The notes beneath the pieces are model-generated. The model was not told where the DNA came from, did not search any database, and saw only the letters and a list, made by a program, of their open reading frames with translations. A stretch of 64,000 nt of DNA. Source: Ursus arctos. Its lineage: Eukaryota > Chordata > Mammalia > Carnivora > Ursidae. The translations under genes were made by a program, and so were the position numbers. How positions within the stretch are numbered: position 1 is the first letter of the stretch; each line of letters starts with the position of its first letter. Where the stretch lies: assembly GCF_023065955.2 (NCBI RefSeq), contig NW_026622997.1, forward strand, positions 10,588,001 through 10,652,000, written 5' to 3'. Positions 23,807 to 35,819 of this stretch are shown in pieces.

Positions 23807-24526
23807 GGCTTCTATGCGGCTTCTCTTTTCTCTACCACCCCTTACTGCTGCTTCACAAGCCTGCTGAAGCCAGTCTGGTGAAGATAGAACTCTCTCTGGA
23901 GGGTGGTGGAGGGAGAGAATCTGAACTGGCCAGACGAAATCGTCTTGAGTGGGCTGGAAGTGGGAGGAGAGAGGCCTGGGCAGTCTCACTGACGGCTCAA
24001 TCGTGTCTTTGTCACAAGGTAGCTGAGAGCCAGGCTGTGAGTTCTGCATCTTCGTGAGTAGCACAGTGCTTGGCACCAAGAGGTATTGAAAAATGTGAGT
24101 GAATGGAAGTGAATTAAAGAGGATTTTTACCTGGCCTCGAAGGAAGAACAATATTTGAGTAGGTGTAGAGGTGGTAGGAGGAAATCCCATGGAAATAGGA
24201 ATCAGGGTGTGGGTAGTTGTAAGTTTATATGTGTGGAGATGGGATGTGATGAGACTAGAGAGATGGTATTGGAGCCTCTTGGTGGAGAAAAGAGAATTTT
24301 ATTGGCTTCCAAAAGTAGGGACAGCTTAAGAAGAGCTCTGGAAGTCTGGGAGAGGACTGTGCGATAGAAAGCCAAGTTCAGTTGGTGAAGTAGGGAGTGA
24401 CCTGGTAGAAGTTATATTTTAGATTAATCTGCCAACTTCATTTTGGGTAGTTAGTATGTTTGATACATTGGGTTGCGTTGTGATGGATAAAGAGCATATA
24501 GTATATAGAGGAAGCTCAATAAATTA
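23804..24526. other. Unassigned intergenic DNA with a weak L2/MIR tail
   Basis: GCACAGTGCTTGGCACCAAG at about 24061-24080 and GAAGCTCAATAAATTATGG at about 24511 resemble the ends of old L2/MIR copies. Open frames here overlap and show no domain. Confidence 0.4.
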
Positions 24527-25016
24527 TGGCTAACATCACCATCACTTCCATCATCATGACCACCACCACCATTACCATCGTCCTCACTGCCACGACCATC
24601 ATCACCACCACAACTGCCACTATCACCACCATTGTCATTGTCACTCCCATCCACATAATCATCTTCATCACTGCCATCATCATCATCATCCCCATCATCA
24701 TCATCACCACGACCACCATCATTCCACCACAACCGCCACTATCACCACTATCATCATTGTCATCCCCAGCATCATCTTCATAACTGCCATCATCATCATC
24801 CCCATCATCATCATCATCCCCATCATCATCATCACCACCATCATCCTCACTGCTACCATCATCATCACTACCACAACTGCCACTACTACCACCACCATCA
24901 TTACCATTCCATCACCATCTTCACTATTACCACCACCATCATCATCCTCACTCTCACTGCCATCATTATCCTCATAATCAACACCATCATTATCATCCTC
25001 CACCCTCACCCTCATA
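24527..25016. repeat. CAT/CAC trinucleotide array, about 490 bp
   Basis: Degenerate (ATC)/(ACC) array with short internal re-duplications, for example CATCATCATCATCCCCATCA recurring near 24675, 24789 and 24808. The plus strand is almost free of G. The opposite strand gives Asp/Gly- or Met/Val-rich open frames that follow from the repeat and are not genes. Confidence 0.95.
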
Positions 25017-25471
25017 TCATTCTGATTATTTGGAAAGTCTTCAGGCAGAGAGATAAACCGGTGGCTTGTTTAAGGGAAGTATTGCGGAAGAAATAGAAGA
25101 ACTTCTCTGGGAAGAAAGGAAGGTCTATGTGGTAGAAGAGGGAGGAGACACCTTTTATGGAGCTCCTTTGTGTAAAGTTAGGATGAGAGAGGTAATCACA
25201 GGCAAGCTGATTTTGGCTCAGCATTAATAAACTTCCTCATATTCAAAATGCCTAAGCATTAAATAGATTATCTCATGAGGAAGTGAGCCAAGCAGAATCT
25301 GGGTGATTACAGGCCAGGGATGTCACAGATGCTTTAACCAACAAGTGGAAGAGAGGATTATTTCCTCTGAGGTCCTTTTCACCTGAAGGTTGTGAGGATC
25401 TGTAGACCTTCAGAGCATGGGCCAACTTGGTAGCAGGTGTAATGGCAAAGAAAAAAGGTCACGGTCTATAC
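25017..25471. other. Unassigned intergenic DNA
   Basis: No feature recognised. Confidence 0.45.
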
Positions 25472-25687
25472 CTGTGGTTCTCAAACATGGGTGATTTTGT
25501 CCCCTAGGGAACACTTGGCACTGTCTGGAGGCATTTTGGTTGTCAAAACTACAGGGAGCGTGGTATTGGCATCAAAGGAATAGAAGCCAAGAATGCTGGT
25601 AAACACCCTACAATGCACAGGTCAGCCCCCCACAACAAAGGATTATCTGGCTCAAAATGTTAATAGTGGCAAGGTTGAGAAATCTTG
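25472..25687 (+). mobile_element. MER5A (hAT-Charlie nonautonomous DNA transposon)
   Basis: Full-length-looking copy from CTGTGGTTCTCAAAC to GGTTGAGAAATCTTG, with CACTTGGCACTGTCTGGAGG and CCTACAATGCACAGG inside. The ends are imperfect inverted repeats, and the 8-bp flanks GTCTATAC / GCCTATAG match at 6 of 8 positions, as expected for an old hAT duplication. Confidence 0.9.
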
Positions 25688-26689
25688 GCCTATAGCTTCA
25701 CAAGGCCAATAATGACTTCTTTTGTTGAAGAGTGGAGAGAGTTGCCGGGTGGATAAATGTTGACTCACATTCACTGGGTAGTATTTTCCTGAGCTACGAG
25801 CTAGAAATACTGCTGAATGTGCCCTTTATGTGGTTTTCACACACATATTAAAGATGTCTTCTTTTCTCTTCAAAGCTCCTTTGAAGTCGGTAAACTGGTT
25901 AAAAAATGCAGTAGGTGATAAGGACAAACTCAGTGTTCGAGCTTGTTTGAAACCGAATTCTGGCTGCTATCCAGGAGGTTCTGTGGAATGTAGTTTGTAT
26001 TTATCATACTTCCTGGAGGGTTACTGACTTCCTTGAAGGCTGAAGATGAATAAAGAGGATTCAAATTCACAGATTTTTCATGGTAACTTGACCATTTCTT
26101 CATTTTGTACATGTGTCTAGGCTTGCTTGAAACAACCATGGTTTCCCCGTGTTTTACTGGGGTGATTATTAGCAGTATCTCTTTTTCACATCAAAAATGT
26201 CCTTACTTAGACGATAAATTGTATGGCCACCCTGCTATTAACTGGCCAATGGGTATTCTGATGATACATTTGCACCATTTTAAATAGCATGTATTACCTA
26301 CCGTTAGTGCTATCAGTTTAAAAATAGCTCTCCAATAATAGGTGATTTGATTCATCACCAGCATTGCCATAGCTAATTTGAATAACTTGTCCAAAATAGT
26401 GATGACCTCTGTCCCTCAAGCCATAATTTGGGCCACTTGCTTTTATGATCCACAACCCACATTAGTGACTTGCTTTTGTAGACCATGGAGATTGTATCTG
26501 TGGCTTCAGATAAAACTAAGTAACTTGCATCGAGCCATAATGACCTTACTCTGATCCATTGCCCAACCCACAGACAAGTTTCTATGCGACAAACAGACCT
26601 TCTCTAACCTTTTATGCAAAATGTTTCTAAATCATATCTATTGATCGTGATATTAAGTTTTACGTCTCATTTTGTCTTTTCTTAAACAT
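25688..26689. other. Unassigned intergenic DNA
   Basis: No feature recognised. Confidence 0.45.
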
Positions 26690-28175
26690 AAACTTTTGAT
26701 TCTAGGATAGTTGTAGATTTACAAAAAAATTGTGAAGATGGTAAAGAAAGTTGGTAGATACCCTCGGCCAGTTTTCCCTGTTATTGATGTCTTTCATTGG
26801 TATGGTTCAGTTGTCACAGTTACTAAAGCAGTAGCAATACATTATTCTTTTTCTGAAGTATAATTGACACACAATGTCCTATTAGTTTCAGGCATACATC
26901 ATAGTGATTCTATATTTTTATACATTATGAAACGATTTCCATGATGTCTGGTTACCATGTCATACAGGACTATTATGATATTCCTGGCTGTATTCCCTGT
27001 GCTGTACATTATATCTCATGACTTATTTATTTTATAACTGGAAGTTTGTACCTCTTAATCCCCTTCACACATTTCACTGCCCCCCCGACCCCTTTTCATA
27101 ATCAGTAGTTTGTGTCCTGTAATTATTAGTCTGTTTGTGTTTTGTTCTGTTTGTTTGCTTTGTTTTTTAGATGCCACATACAAGTGAAATCATATAGTGT
27201 TTTTCTTTGACTTATTTCATTTAGCATAATACTCTCTAGGTTCGTCTATGTTGTCACAAGTGGCAAGATTTCATTCTTTTTAATGCTTGAACTATATTCC
27301 ATTGTATATATTATCCATTCATCTATTGATGGACACTTAGGCTGCTTCCATGTCTTGACTCTTTTAAATAAGGCAATGAACATAGGGGTGCAGATATCTC
27401 TTTGTTTTCTTCGGATAAACACCCAGAAGTGGAATTGTGGAACCATAGGGTAGTTCTATTTTTGACTTTTTGAGGAACCTCCATACTGTTTTCCAGAGTG
27501 GCTGCACCAATCTACATTCCCACCAGTGGTATACGAGGGTGCCCTTTTTGCTACATCCTTGCCAGCATTTGTTGTTATTATTATTATTATTATTGCATTT
27601 TTGACACTAGCCAATCTGCCAGGGGTGAGATGATACCTCATTGTGGTTTTGATTTGCTTTTTCCTGATGATGAGTGATGTGGAACATCTTTTTCATGTCC
27701 CCGTTGGCCATCTGGATGGCTCCTTTGGAAAAATGTCTACTCAAGTCCTCTGCCCATTTTTTAACCTAGTTGTTGTTTTTTTGATATTAAGCTGTGTAAG
27801 TTCTTTTTTTTTTTTTTTTAAAGATTTTATTCATTTATTTGACAGAGATAGGGACAGCTAGCGAGAGAGGGAACACAAGCAGGGGGAGTGGGAGAGGAAG
27901 AAGCAGGCTCATAGTGGAGGAGCCTGATGTGGGGCTCGATCCCATAACGCCGGGATCACGCCCTGAGCCGAAGGCAGACGCTTAACCGCTGTGCCACCCA
28001 GGCGCCCCTGTGTAAGTTCTTTATATATTTTGAATACTAACCCCTTATCAGATGTACACTTGGCAAATGTCTTCCCCTATTCGAAAAACTGCTTTTTTGT
28101 TTTGTTGCTGGTTTCCTTCGCTCTGCAGGAGCTCTGGGTTTGATGTAGTCCTGCTAGTTTATTTTAGTTTTTGCA
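26690..28175 (-). mobile_element. Old L1 (L1MA/L1MB-like) 3' part, antisense
   Basis: Plus strand reads 3'UTR (AAGTATAATTGACACACAAT, TTAGTTTCAGGCATACATCA) then the reverse of the ORF2 C-terminus (CATCTATTGATGGACACTTA, CCACCAGTGGTATACGAGG, TGATTTGCTTTTTCCTGATG). A TTA run lies at 27566-27593. It is split by a bear-type SINE at 27806-28007, and the L1 text continues on the far side (TTTGAATACTAACCCCTTATCAG). ORF2 is not open. Confidence 0.9.
27806..28007 (-). mobile_element. CAN-SINE, bear-type, nested in old L1
   Basis: Reverse-strand copy with CCATAACGCCGGGATCACGC. Exact 14-bp duplication CTGTGTAAGTTCTT at 27792-27805 and 28008-28021, taken from the L1 host. Confidence 0.97.
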
Positions 28176-28929
28176 CATTTTGTCTTTTCTCTCCACTCCT
28201 CAGCTACATTTCCTAAAGCACTGCCCTGTCTTCAACTTCAATTCTCCATGAGCTGATTTTGAAACACAGTTTCATTGGTTTCCTGAGGTACATAAAAACG
28301 ATAAATCTGATCAGGCAAATCCATATTTTACAAGTATAGGGTCTTATCACTGAATATTTTAAACAGGGAACGATATCTGTTCTATGAAACTTTCTGGCCA
28401 TAAAGACCACAAACGACTTTCTATTTGTCTAGATTATGTTTTCCCTGCATTGTATTCTTCTAGACTGTACTCTTCTGTGCTCTTCTCAGCTCTTTGGGGC
28501 GGGGGGGAGTTGTTTATTCAGCAGGTGCTATGTATAGTAAATTGCTGTATGCATTTATGTTTCTATATAAATAACGAGCATCTCTGCGTTCACAGACACT
28601 TTGATAGCCACAGTGATAATACATCTCTCTTATTTTAGAGAGAAAAATATACATAAGAGTTTTACCTTGCTTCAGCAGATAGGACTTCTCAGGTTGGCAT
28701 ATGACCTTATTTTTCTTCCTTTTCAAAATCATAGCGTAGTAGTTCACGATATTATTTGTAAAATATACCAATTGCTTAAAATGCAAAAAAAAAAAAAATG
28801 ATGTTCACTGTACTCAGTCCCAGAAATCATCCCATTTTCTCTTCCCAGTTGACTCTCCAAATTTGGGATTTATAGGTTAAATAATTAGGAGATTCTTTTC
28901 CTACTTTTTCTCTTTACCTCCCAGCTTAG
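28176..28929. other. Unassigned intergenic DNA
   Basis: No feature recognised apart from a short poly(A) near 28785-28797. Confidence 0.45.
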
Positions 28930-29110
28930 TATGCAATCCACAAGTGTAGTCAGAAGCAGGGTCTTGGGAATCCATCATGAGTCAGAAAAATGAGACCTAT
29001 CACTTACTGGCTGTGTGAACTTGGGCAAGTTACCTAGTTTCTCTGGGCCTCATTTGTCTCCTAACGTTTAGGGGATAAAAAAGCTCACCGGCTGGGTTGC
29101 TGTGGCAATA
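28930..29110 (+). mobile_element. MIR (ancient SINE)
   Basis: Contains the MIR core CACTTACTGGCTGTGTGAAC and TTGGGCAAGTTACCTAGTTT followed by CTCTGGGCCTCATTTGTCTC. Clear by eye despite divergence. Confidence 0.9.
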
Positions 29111-29244
29111 ATCTCTAGCACCTGAAGCAGAGTAACACACAAACTAAGTCAGCCATTCTTCTTTGTGGATGCTCCCGTATCCACCGTTACACATCCCACA
29201 AGTCAGCTGTCAGCATCTGTTCAAATGCCTGTCCTCATCACTGG

Positions 29245-29335
29245 AGAGTGGGCAACTTAAGGGCAGAGGCAAGATTTATTCATTTATATAACTCCAAAGT
29301 CTAGCTTAGGAAATATTAAGCATTCAATATATATT
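29245..29335 (+). mobile_element. L2 3'-end fragment
   Basis: AACTTAAGGGCAGAGGCAAG ... CCAAAGTCTAGCTTAGGAAATATTAAGCATTCAATATATATTT follows the order of the L2 3' end (gene-free tail used by MIR). Strongly diverged. Confidence 0.6.
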
Positions 29336-30481
29336 TCCCAATTTAATAAACCAATGGAAGAATTTGGCAGTTTCCAAGGGTGACAATGTATTGATCTCCC
29401 TACATGCAGAAAATTCCCTCGAAAAATTCCAAGCTATGAAGTATTCAGGCTCTCTGATGACTCTGCAGACGACGTTTGATTTGGCTTTGGGAATAACTGT
29501 CCCTCTGTTCCCCGACCACCAGAGGTAGTCGTTGGCTACGTCTGCAGAGTAGATGCTGTTGGTGCTCTGCACACATCATCTTTCCTTGGGCTGATGCCGT
29601 CAACAACCCATGCTGTCTACTAACAGCACTCCCGCAGCTTCCTCTGGAGCTTTCGCCTCCATTAACAGGAGCCCCTTGTCCACATGTGTTGGGAGGTTTT
29701 ACCTGCCTTCCCTGCTAGATAGCCTTCTGCAGTCGATGACTGGCTGTTACAGGTATAACAAAGCCTGGCCACTTATACTAAAACCAAATCAGATGGATAG
29801 TATGATGGATCTGGTCAGTTGTGAGGCTGTCGGTGGTGGGGCTGTTTGTTTCAGCCTTCGATCAATGCCCACGTACAGGACAAAGTCAAGGCCTCTCTTC
29901 AGGGTTCTTCTTATAAGGGCCCCATCCGACTTGAGTCTTCAGACCCATTATAACCTTTGACAGGTTTTTTCCCGCTGCTTTTTGTACTTTGTTCATGTTT
30001 GGAAAAGACAGGTCATATTTTAGTATTTTCGATTTGAAGGTTATTAGAATTATCAAGACTTACCAGTTTATAGGAAAGGATCAAAATGAGTTTCTCATGA
30101 ATGTTTAATCATTCCTGACATTTGGCTAAGGAAAAGAATGTTAACAAAAAGTAGTCTTAAAAACGTAAGTCCAGAATGCCAGAATGTTCTAACTATATCA
30201 CTGATAGAAGTCCAGGTTTAACTTATTTGTGGTAAAGGATCTGTTTTCCAGGATGCTTGTAATATGGTAATCTGGTGGGATAGGGAGCGATGACAGAGCT
30301 GATTTTCCAAAGACTATATTCAAGCCTATCAAAACTAAATGGAGTGTATTTTCCCTCTGACGATATCAAGATTTTATAGAGCTTCAAGTTGGAAATTATG
30401 AACATCTGTTAGCATTAAAGCTATGCAGAAAAAAAAAAGAAATCTAACAATAGAGGTTGTTTACTTACTACAAAGTGTTAT
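29336..30481. other. Unassigned intergenic DNA
   Basis: No recognised repeat. Open frames at 29324-29572(-) and 29610-29960(+) lack any known domain and have no visible splice or promoter context. Confidence 0.45.
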
Positions 30482-30495
30482 AACAGAGAGCTTGG

Positions 30496-30687
30496 GGGCA
30501 CCTGGGTGGGTCAGTTGGTTAAGCCTCTGTCTTCAGCTCAGGTCATGATCCCAGGGTCACGGGACCGAGCCCCAAGTAGGGTTCCCTGCTCAGTGGGGAG
30601 CCTGCTTCTCCTTCTGCCTGCTGCTCTCCCTGCTTGTGCTCTCTCTCTCTTTCTGTCTGACAAATAAATAAATAAAATTTAGAAAGA
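30496..30687 (+). mobile_element. CAN-SINE with exact target duplication
   Basis: Head GGGCACCTGGGTGGGTCAG, B-box region GGTCACGGGACCGAGCCCC, CT-rich middle, AAATAAATAAATAAAATTT tail. Exact 14-bp duplication AACAGAGAGCTTGG at 30482-30495 and 30688-30701. Confidence 0.96.
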
Positions 30688-30834
30688 AACAGAGAGCTTG
30701 GAGTCAATGGAGAAACTGAGTTGACTTGATCAGGTTGAACGATGGCCAGCAGTTTCCCCAAAATGTGTCCTGTCACCACACACAGTATCTCTACCCAGAA
30801 ACTTCCTCTATGCTTGGTGCTGGAAATGATAATG

Positions 30835-30915
30835 AAATATTCATTCAAATTCACCTATTTTATTTTGCAGATGAAGAAACTGAAGACTGGGAAATGGAGT
30901 AGCCAAAGCCATACA
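30835..30915 (-). mobile_element. MIR fragment
   Basis: TTTTGCAGATGAAGAAACTGAAGACTGGGAA... is the reverse of the conserved MIR 3' half. Short and diverged. Confidence 0.6.
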
Positions 30916-33077
30916 TTTTTTTTTTTTAAACCAGGCAATAGTTCCTTTCACTGTATCCTTGAGATGGAAAGATTGCAAGGGGCTCTTGCCGCGTCATCCT
31001 GCGCCAGTGAGGGTATGAATGGGTGGGCAGCACAAGCAGGAGGGATGTAGAGGGGATGCTTCCTTCCATCTTCTGCAGTTTAAGGGAACGGGTTGTTCTG
31101 TATTGCCACGGCCAAAGACACAAGAGGCGAAGTGAACTGTGACTCAGGCTGGCTCTAGATACACCCAGATCACTGTGGCTACCCTGGGGCTGACTGTCCA
31201 CACAGCCCATACAAGGCTGAAAAGAGGCTGGAGTAAAGGAGAGATATGTGTTTGGGGTGTTGCCATGAACACCTCCGGGAGGGCATGGTGATTGTAGAAT
31301 TTTCCCTCCTTTCAGTCTCAGGAGAACTTATATTTCAGAGATCAGGAAACATGGAAAATGTTCAGAATTTAGATGTTTAAGGGCCTATGTGCAAGGAAAC
31401 TGAATATCTGGAGTGGCTCCATATGGAGAAGAGACTGTCTTGAAGATGTGGGGAACTGGAGCTGGTTGGGATTCACAGGCCCCTGTGGGTGGGTGCTGAG
31501 CAGAGCCCCAAGGCTGGAGGGTCGCAGCACGTGCAGCAGACCCCACAATGCTGCCTTGGACCCACTTGTGCCCAGCCTACCCCAATGACCCAAATGTTTT
31601 GGCGTGTTCAGAGATCATTAAAAGAGAGCTGAGCCAGTCAAGGAGTGAAGACTGAGGAAGATAAAAATGCAGTGTAAAATGGTTCTGTGTGTAGAATGAA
31701 TCCTAACTTTGGGGATCCCTGCGTTTGTTATCGGGGTGCTGCTGAGTGAATTCTCTATCTTAGTAGATTTGAGAAAGCTACAGGGGGCTTTTATGCACCT
31801 CCTATGTGTTGAAGGGGAGCTGAGAGAAAGGGCAGAAGAGTAACCAATAAATGGATAACCCTGGGGGAAACAAACAAAATCTCCCACCATCACTGCTTGA
31901 AATGGCCTCGTTTCTAAAAACAACACACACAGAAGTAAACAAAATATATTCTCCCTGTGCCGTTCTCTCTCAGGAGTTACAAACAGCTGGAGGAGATAGG
32001 AAATAGATTGTGTTGGTAACAAAACAATTGCCCATGACATTTTCAGAAGGAATGGAGTATTAGCTGAGAAATGACACAGACAGCTGTGAGAAAACACATG
32101 CTTAATGTTTATGTTTATTTCATAAACTTATTTTTAATACTAGCAGGCAGAGATTTTTAAAAATGACGCTGTGCCCTTCCTAAGTCTGAAGTCACGTTAC
32201 TTAAGATTTATGGTAATCAGCCATCAGGACAGTCGCTGTCATCACCGTAGGTGTTCAGACAGGTGGACAAGTGGTCTCAGAATCTGGAGCACGAGCCATC
32301 TATGGTGCCTTTTCCACTCTGTCTAGAGGGAGCTGCTCTACCACCAGGTTCCTAACTAAGGTTGGATCAAGGACCCCTCTCTGAGCATACCCCTCCTACC
32401 TCTCTGTAGGTAATTATCTGACATGTCTTCTTTTTGAAGATCTTTGAAGTGAGTGCTTTGATGTAGCCGTGTTGGCGTTATAACCATATTTTGGTGGAGA
32501 GAAAGGAGCTGTAGAATTTGGCTTTCCGGAAGTCAGCAATGGAATGGCTACTAGGCTGAGTTGCTAAACGCATAGCTCTGGCCTCTGTTGGACCAGCAGC
32601 ACTCCGAAACTCCTCTCCCTGCCTCACTGTGCTCACGTGATGGCTGGTGTTCATGGGCCCCACACATTGCTATGCCTAGTTCTGGATTTTGATGTATCCC
32701 CAGGAAACGTTGCAGAGAAGTAAAGCAAATAACATTACAGGTTTTATAGCATTCATAAAATATATTGTATAAGCATGTGAATAATGAATCAGCCTTTTTG
32801 AGAACTCAAACCTTGTGCTTTTACAGAGAAAATGCTGCTTACTTAATTTTGGAAAAACAGTTGAGCTCTAAAACGAGGCTTGATGCTTCCAGGTTTTCAC
32901 TCTGTAAGTAATAGTAACAAGCTAGAAAGTATGGGCTGTTAAAGAATAGGAACAAAATTATGTCACACAAAAACTACAACATGTAGATTTATTGGTTTTC
33001 AACCTACTCATTCCTATGAGTAATATTATTGCTAATTTCACTTGTATATTCATTTTGTCTGTCTTTGACTTTGAAAT
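30916..33077. other. Unassigned, mostly single-copy-looking intergenic DNA
   Basis: About 2.1 kb without a recognisable repeat. The longest open frame, 31618-32097 on the minus strand (159 codons), begins and ends without supporting signals, has no domain I know, and is mixed hydrophobic/Ser-rich; I treat it as chance. Confidence 0.5.
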
Positions 33078-33088
33078 AACTGCTGGCA

Positions 33089-33277
33089 GGGGCCCCTGGG
33101 TGGCTCAGTCAATTAAGTGGCTGCCTTTGGCTCAGGTCATGATCTCTGGGTCCTGGGATCAAGCCCTGCGTCGGGCTCCCTGCTCAGTAGGGAGTCTGCT
33201 TCTCTCTCTCCCTCTGCCTCTCCTCTGCTTGTGCTCTCTCTCTCAAATAAATTAAAAAAAGAAAGACAGAAAGAAAG
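33089..33277 (+). mobile_element. CAN-SINE
   Basis: Head GGGCCCCTGGGTGGCTCAG, core GGGTCCTGGGATCAAGCCC, short CT tract and GAAAGACAGAAAGAAAG tail. Flanks AACTGCTGGCA (33078-33088) and AACTGTTGGCA (33278-33288) form an 11-bp duplication with one mismatch. Confidence 0.95.
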
Positions 33278-33288
33278 AACTGTTGGCA

Positions 33289-33735
33289 TGTGATGACCCA
33301 ACATGGTCATAGCATCCTTCTCACTCATGTGCCCTGAAAATATAGGTGTATGTGTCATCATGTTTCATTAACCATTGCCGCATTCTTTCTTAGGTCAGTG
33401 GAAAAATCAAACAATTGACTGTAAAATCACAACTCAGAAGCACTACAAAAAAGTAGAATCCCAAAGTAAATTTTTAAATGGAATGAAGTTTTTGTCTTTA
33501 TTATAAAAATTAGTACATGTGTATTGCATAATCCAAAGACAAAGTGTGTTGTGAAGAAAGTTGACTTCTCTAGATAAGCACACCCTACAAATAAAACACT
33601 ATTAAGAGTTTGGAGGTCCTCATTCTAGATTTATATGTATGTATATATGTATCTAAGTACATATTTATATATAAAAACATATATACACAGATGTGTGTAA
33701 TATTTAGATACGTTTATATATGTATATACATATTT
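33289..33735. other. AT-rich intergenic DNA with TATATG repeats
   Basis: Contains an impure TATATA/TATGTA tract at about 33631-33730. Parts near 33480-33560 resemble a worn L1 3' noncoding segment, too weak to call. Confidence 0.4.
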
Positions 33736-33740
33736 TTTCA

Positions 33741-33932
33741 TTTTTTAAAGATTTTATTTATTTCTTTGGCAGAGAGAGAGAGAACGCACACAAGCAGGGA
33801 GAGCGGCAGGCAGAGGGAGAACCAGGTTCCCCACTGAGCAAGGATCCCAATGTGGGGCTCGATCCCAGGGCCCTGGGATCATGACCTGAGCTGAAGGCAG
33901 ACACTTAACCGACTGAGCCACCCAGGTGTCTC
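33741..33932 (-). mobile_element. CAN-SINE
   Basis: Reverse-strand copy: AAAGATTTTATTTATTT, (AG) body, GGGCCCTGGGATCATGACC, and a mutated head (CACCCAGGTGTCTC). I cannot find a convincing target duplication. Confidence 0.9.
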
Positions 33933-33949
33933 TATGACCTACTTTCAAA

Positions 33950-34105
33950 AAAGTGTTTATTATTGAAGTATAGTTGACAGAATGTTATATTAGTTTCAGG
34001 TGTATGACATAGTGGTTTGACAATTCTATACACTATACAGTGCCTACCGTGGTGAGCATAGTTAATTAACAGCACAGCATCGATAAGTCCCTGTGTCAAT
34101 ACATA
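33950..34105 (-). mobile_element. Old L1 3'UTR fragment (L1MA/L1MB-like)
   Basis: TTGAAGTATAGTTGACAGAA, ATATTAGTTTCAGGTGTATG and GTGGTGAGCATAGTTAATTA match the antisense L1 3'UTR also seen at 26840-26960 and 50.8-51.3 kb. Confidence 0.8.
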
Positions 34106-34129
34106 CAGAGCTGCCACTTCCTTTCAATC

Positions 34130-34560
34130 AGGGCCAAGCAGCGTAGGTTTTAATCAGAGGAGTGACATGATCAAATCTGCATTCCAAAAGACCACTGTGT
34201 TTGCAGTGTGAAGAATGGGGGAAAGGGGACAAGAACAGATCCGGGAAGGAGCAAGGGTACTGCTCTTTCCACCGTGAAGATGATGGGGGAGGAGGTAGAT
34301 GGATTCAAGATCTATTCACAAGGTGGATTGGAACCACTGGACTCTTGACTGATCATGGGTTTGAGGAAGAGGAAGACATGGAGAATGTCTTGGAGGTTTC
34401 AAGGAGGGCTAAATTTAGGGAGCTCTGTTTGCTGAGTGAGGGAATATTAGCAGATCACATTGGAGGAGACAGAAAAATCACGAATTCATCTTGACTGTCA
34501 AATTTGCAATGCCTGTGGAACATCCTAGTGAAAATTTATGAATCCGGGCTACAGGGAAGT
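34130..34560 (+). mobile_element. Ancient interspersed repeat, same family as 19.7-20.0 kb
   Basis: GGAGTGACATGATCAAATCT, GGTAGATGGATTCAAGATCT, GGAAGACATGGAGAATGTCT and TGCCTGTGGAACATCCTAGT come in the order I know for this family. It overlaps in content with the second half of the copy at 18830-20000. Family name uncertain. Confidence 0.55.
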
Positions 34561-34570
34561 GGTGTGAGCA

Positions 34571-35038
34571 CAGTAGTCCCCTGTTATCCACAGGGCATAT
34601 GTTCCAAGACCAACAGTGGATGCCTGAAACCATGGCTAGGACTGAAGTCTATACATACTATGCTTTTCCCCTATACATACATACATATGATAAAGTTTGA
34701 TTTATAAATTAGGCACAAGAGATTAACAACAATAACTAATAATAAAATAGAATAATTATAACAATAGACTGTGATAAAAGTTATGTGAATGGGATCTCTC
34801 TCTCAAAATTTCTTACCATACTGTTTTCACCCTTCTTGTGGTGAGATGAGATGACAAAAGACTTACGTGATGATGTCAAGTGAGGGGAATGAGGTAGGCA
34901 TTGTGACATAGTGTCAGGCTAGTATTGACCTTCTGACATACCGCGATGACTTGAAAATCATCTGTTTCTGGACTGCAGTTGACTAGGGTAACTAAAACCG
35001 TGGAAAGGAAAACCGTGGTTGGGGGGAGGGGGTTTCTG
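34571..35038 (+). mobile_element. Tigger-family DNA transposon (MER2-like)
   Basis: Starts CAGTAGTCCCCTGTTATCCA, continues GTTCCAAGACCAACAGTGGA and GATTAACAACAATAACTAAT, and ends with GGGGGTTTCTG followed by TA. The ends are imperfect inverted repeats. The right flank keeps the TA target, while the left has mutated to CA. Nonautonomous; no transposase frame. Confidence 0.85.
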
Positions 35039-35590
35039 TATGAGGTTGAATTGGCTGGAGGCTGAGGAAGTAGACCCCCTAGCAGAGACATGACAGAGAG
35101 GAGGCTTAGTCTCAGAGAAACTCTAGGGTTGGAAGGCTGGGTGGAGACAGTGGACGGCTGCTGAGAAGCCAGGGCATGAGAAAATACGAGACTGTAAGCT
35201 CCCTGTGGTGATGGATCAGGTTTGGTTTTCTCACTTTTTTTATGTCCAGGGACCACAACTCCTGGATGGGAGTGGAGTCTGTCACCCCCGGTGCGCCAAC
35301 TATTGTTTTACTCACAGCCTCACCAACATTAGGTGTCAACAATCCTGCTGACCTGAAAGGCAAAAATACATCTCCTCAGCATTTCTCTAAGGCTTTAAGC
35401 AGTTTTGGGGGGATTGCCCTTTGGGGTAGTCAATTGTTTATTTATACCATTTGTTTGTTTTTTCTCTCCAGGTGTTTCTTTTTTCCCTTTCTTTAGTTTA
35501 AAGAGCTTTATGTCCATTAAGGAGTTTTAACACCAGGTCATCCAGCGGACAAACATTTCCTCCTCTGTATTTGTCTATTCAATTTGCTTA
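35039..35590. other. Unassigned intergenic DNA
   Basis: No feature recognised. The minus-strand open frames 34876-35256 and 35112-35363 cover part of the Tigger relic and are not supported as genes. Confidence 0.45.
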
Positions 35591-35604
35591 GAGTATCTGT
35601 CGTG

Positions 35605-35805
35605 GGGGCGCCTGGGTGGCACAGCGGTTAAACGTCTGCCTTCGGCTCAGGGCGTGATCCCGGCGTTATGGGATCGAGCCCCACATCAGGCTCTTCTGCT
35701 ATGAGCCTGCTTCTTCCTCTCCCACTCCCCCTGCTTGTGTTCCCTCTCTTGCTGGCTGTCTCTATCTCTGTTGAATAAATAAATAAAATCTTTAAAAAAA
35801 AAAAA
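35605..35805 (+). mobile_element. CAN-SINE, bear-type subfamily
   Basis: Head GGGCGCCTGGGTGGCACAGC, core CCCGGCGTTATGGGATCGAG, tail AATAAATAAATAAAATCTTT plus A-run. Flanks GAGTATCTGTCGTG (35591-35604) and GAATATCTGTTGTG (35806-35819) match at 12 of 14. Confidence 0.96.
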
Positions 35806-35819
35806 GAATATCTGTTGTG

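Noticed and set aside
23636..24190. 184-codon minus-strand open frame
   Set aside because: It runs through the (GT)n microsatellite, producing a long Thr/His repeat. The remainder has no recognisable domain.
24451..25015. Asp/Gly-rich and Met/Val-rich open frames on the minus strand
   Set aside because: They are translations of the CAT/CAC array and are open because the triplets contain no stop in those frames.
24527..25016. CRISPR-like array
   Set aside because: The repeats are triplet-based with no spacer structure, and the setting is a mammalian nuclear genome.
31618..32097. 159-codon minus-strand open frame, one of the longest outside L1
   Set aside because: No known motif, no matching exon signals, and a composition like surrounding noncoding DNA. 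One frame of this length is expected by chance in 64 kb read six ways.
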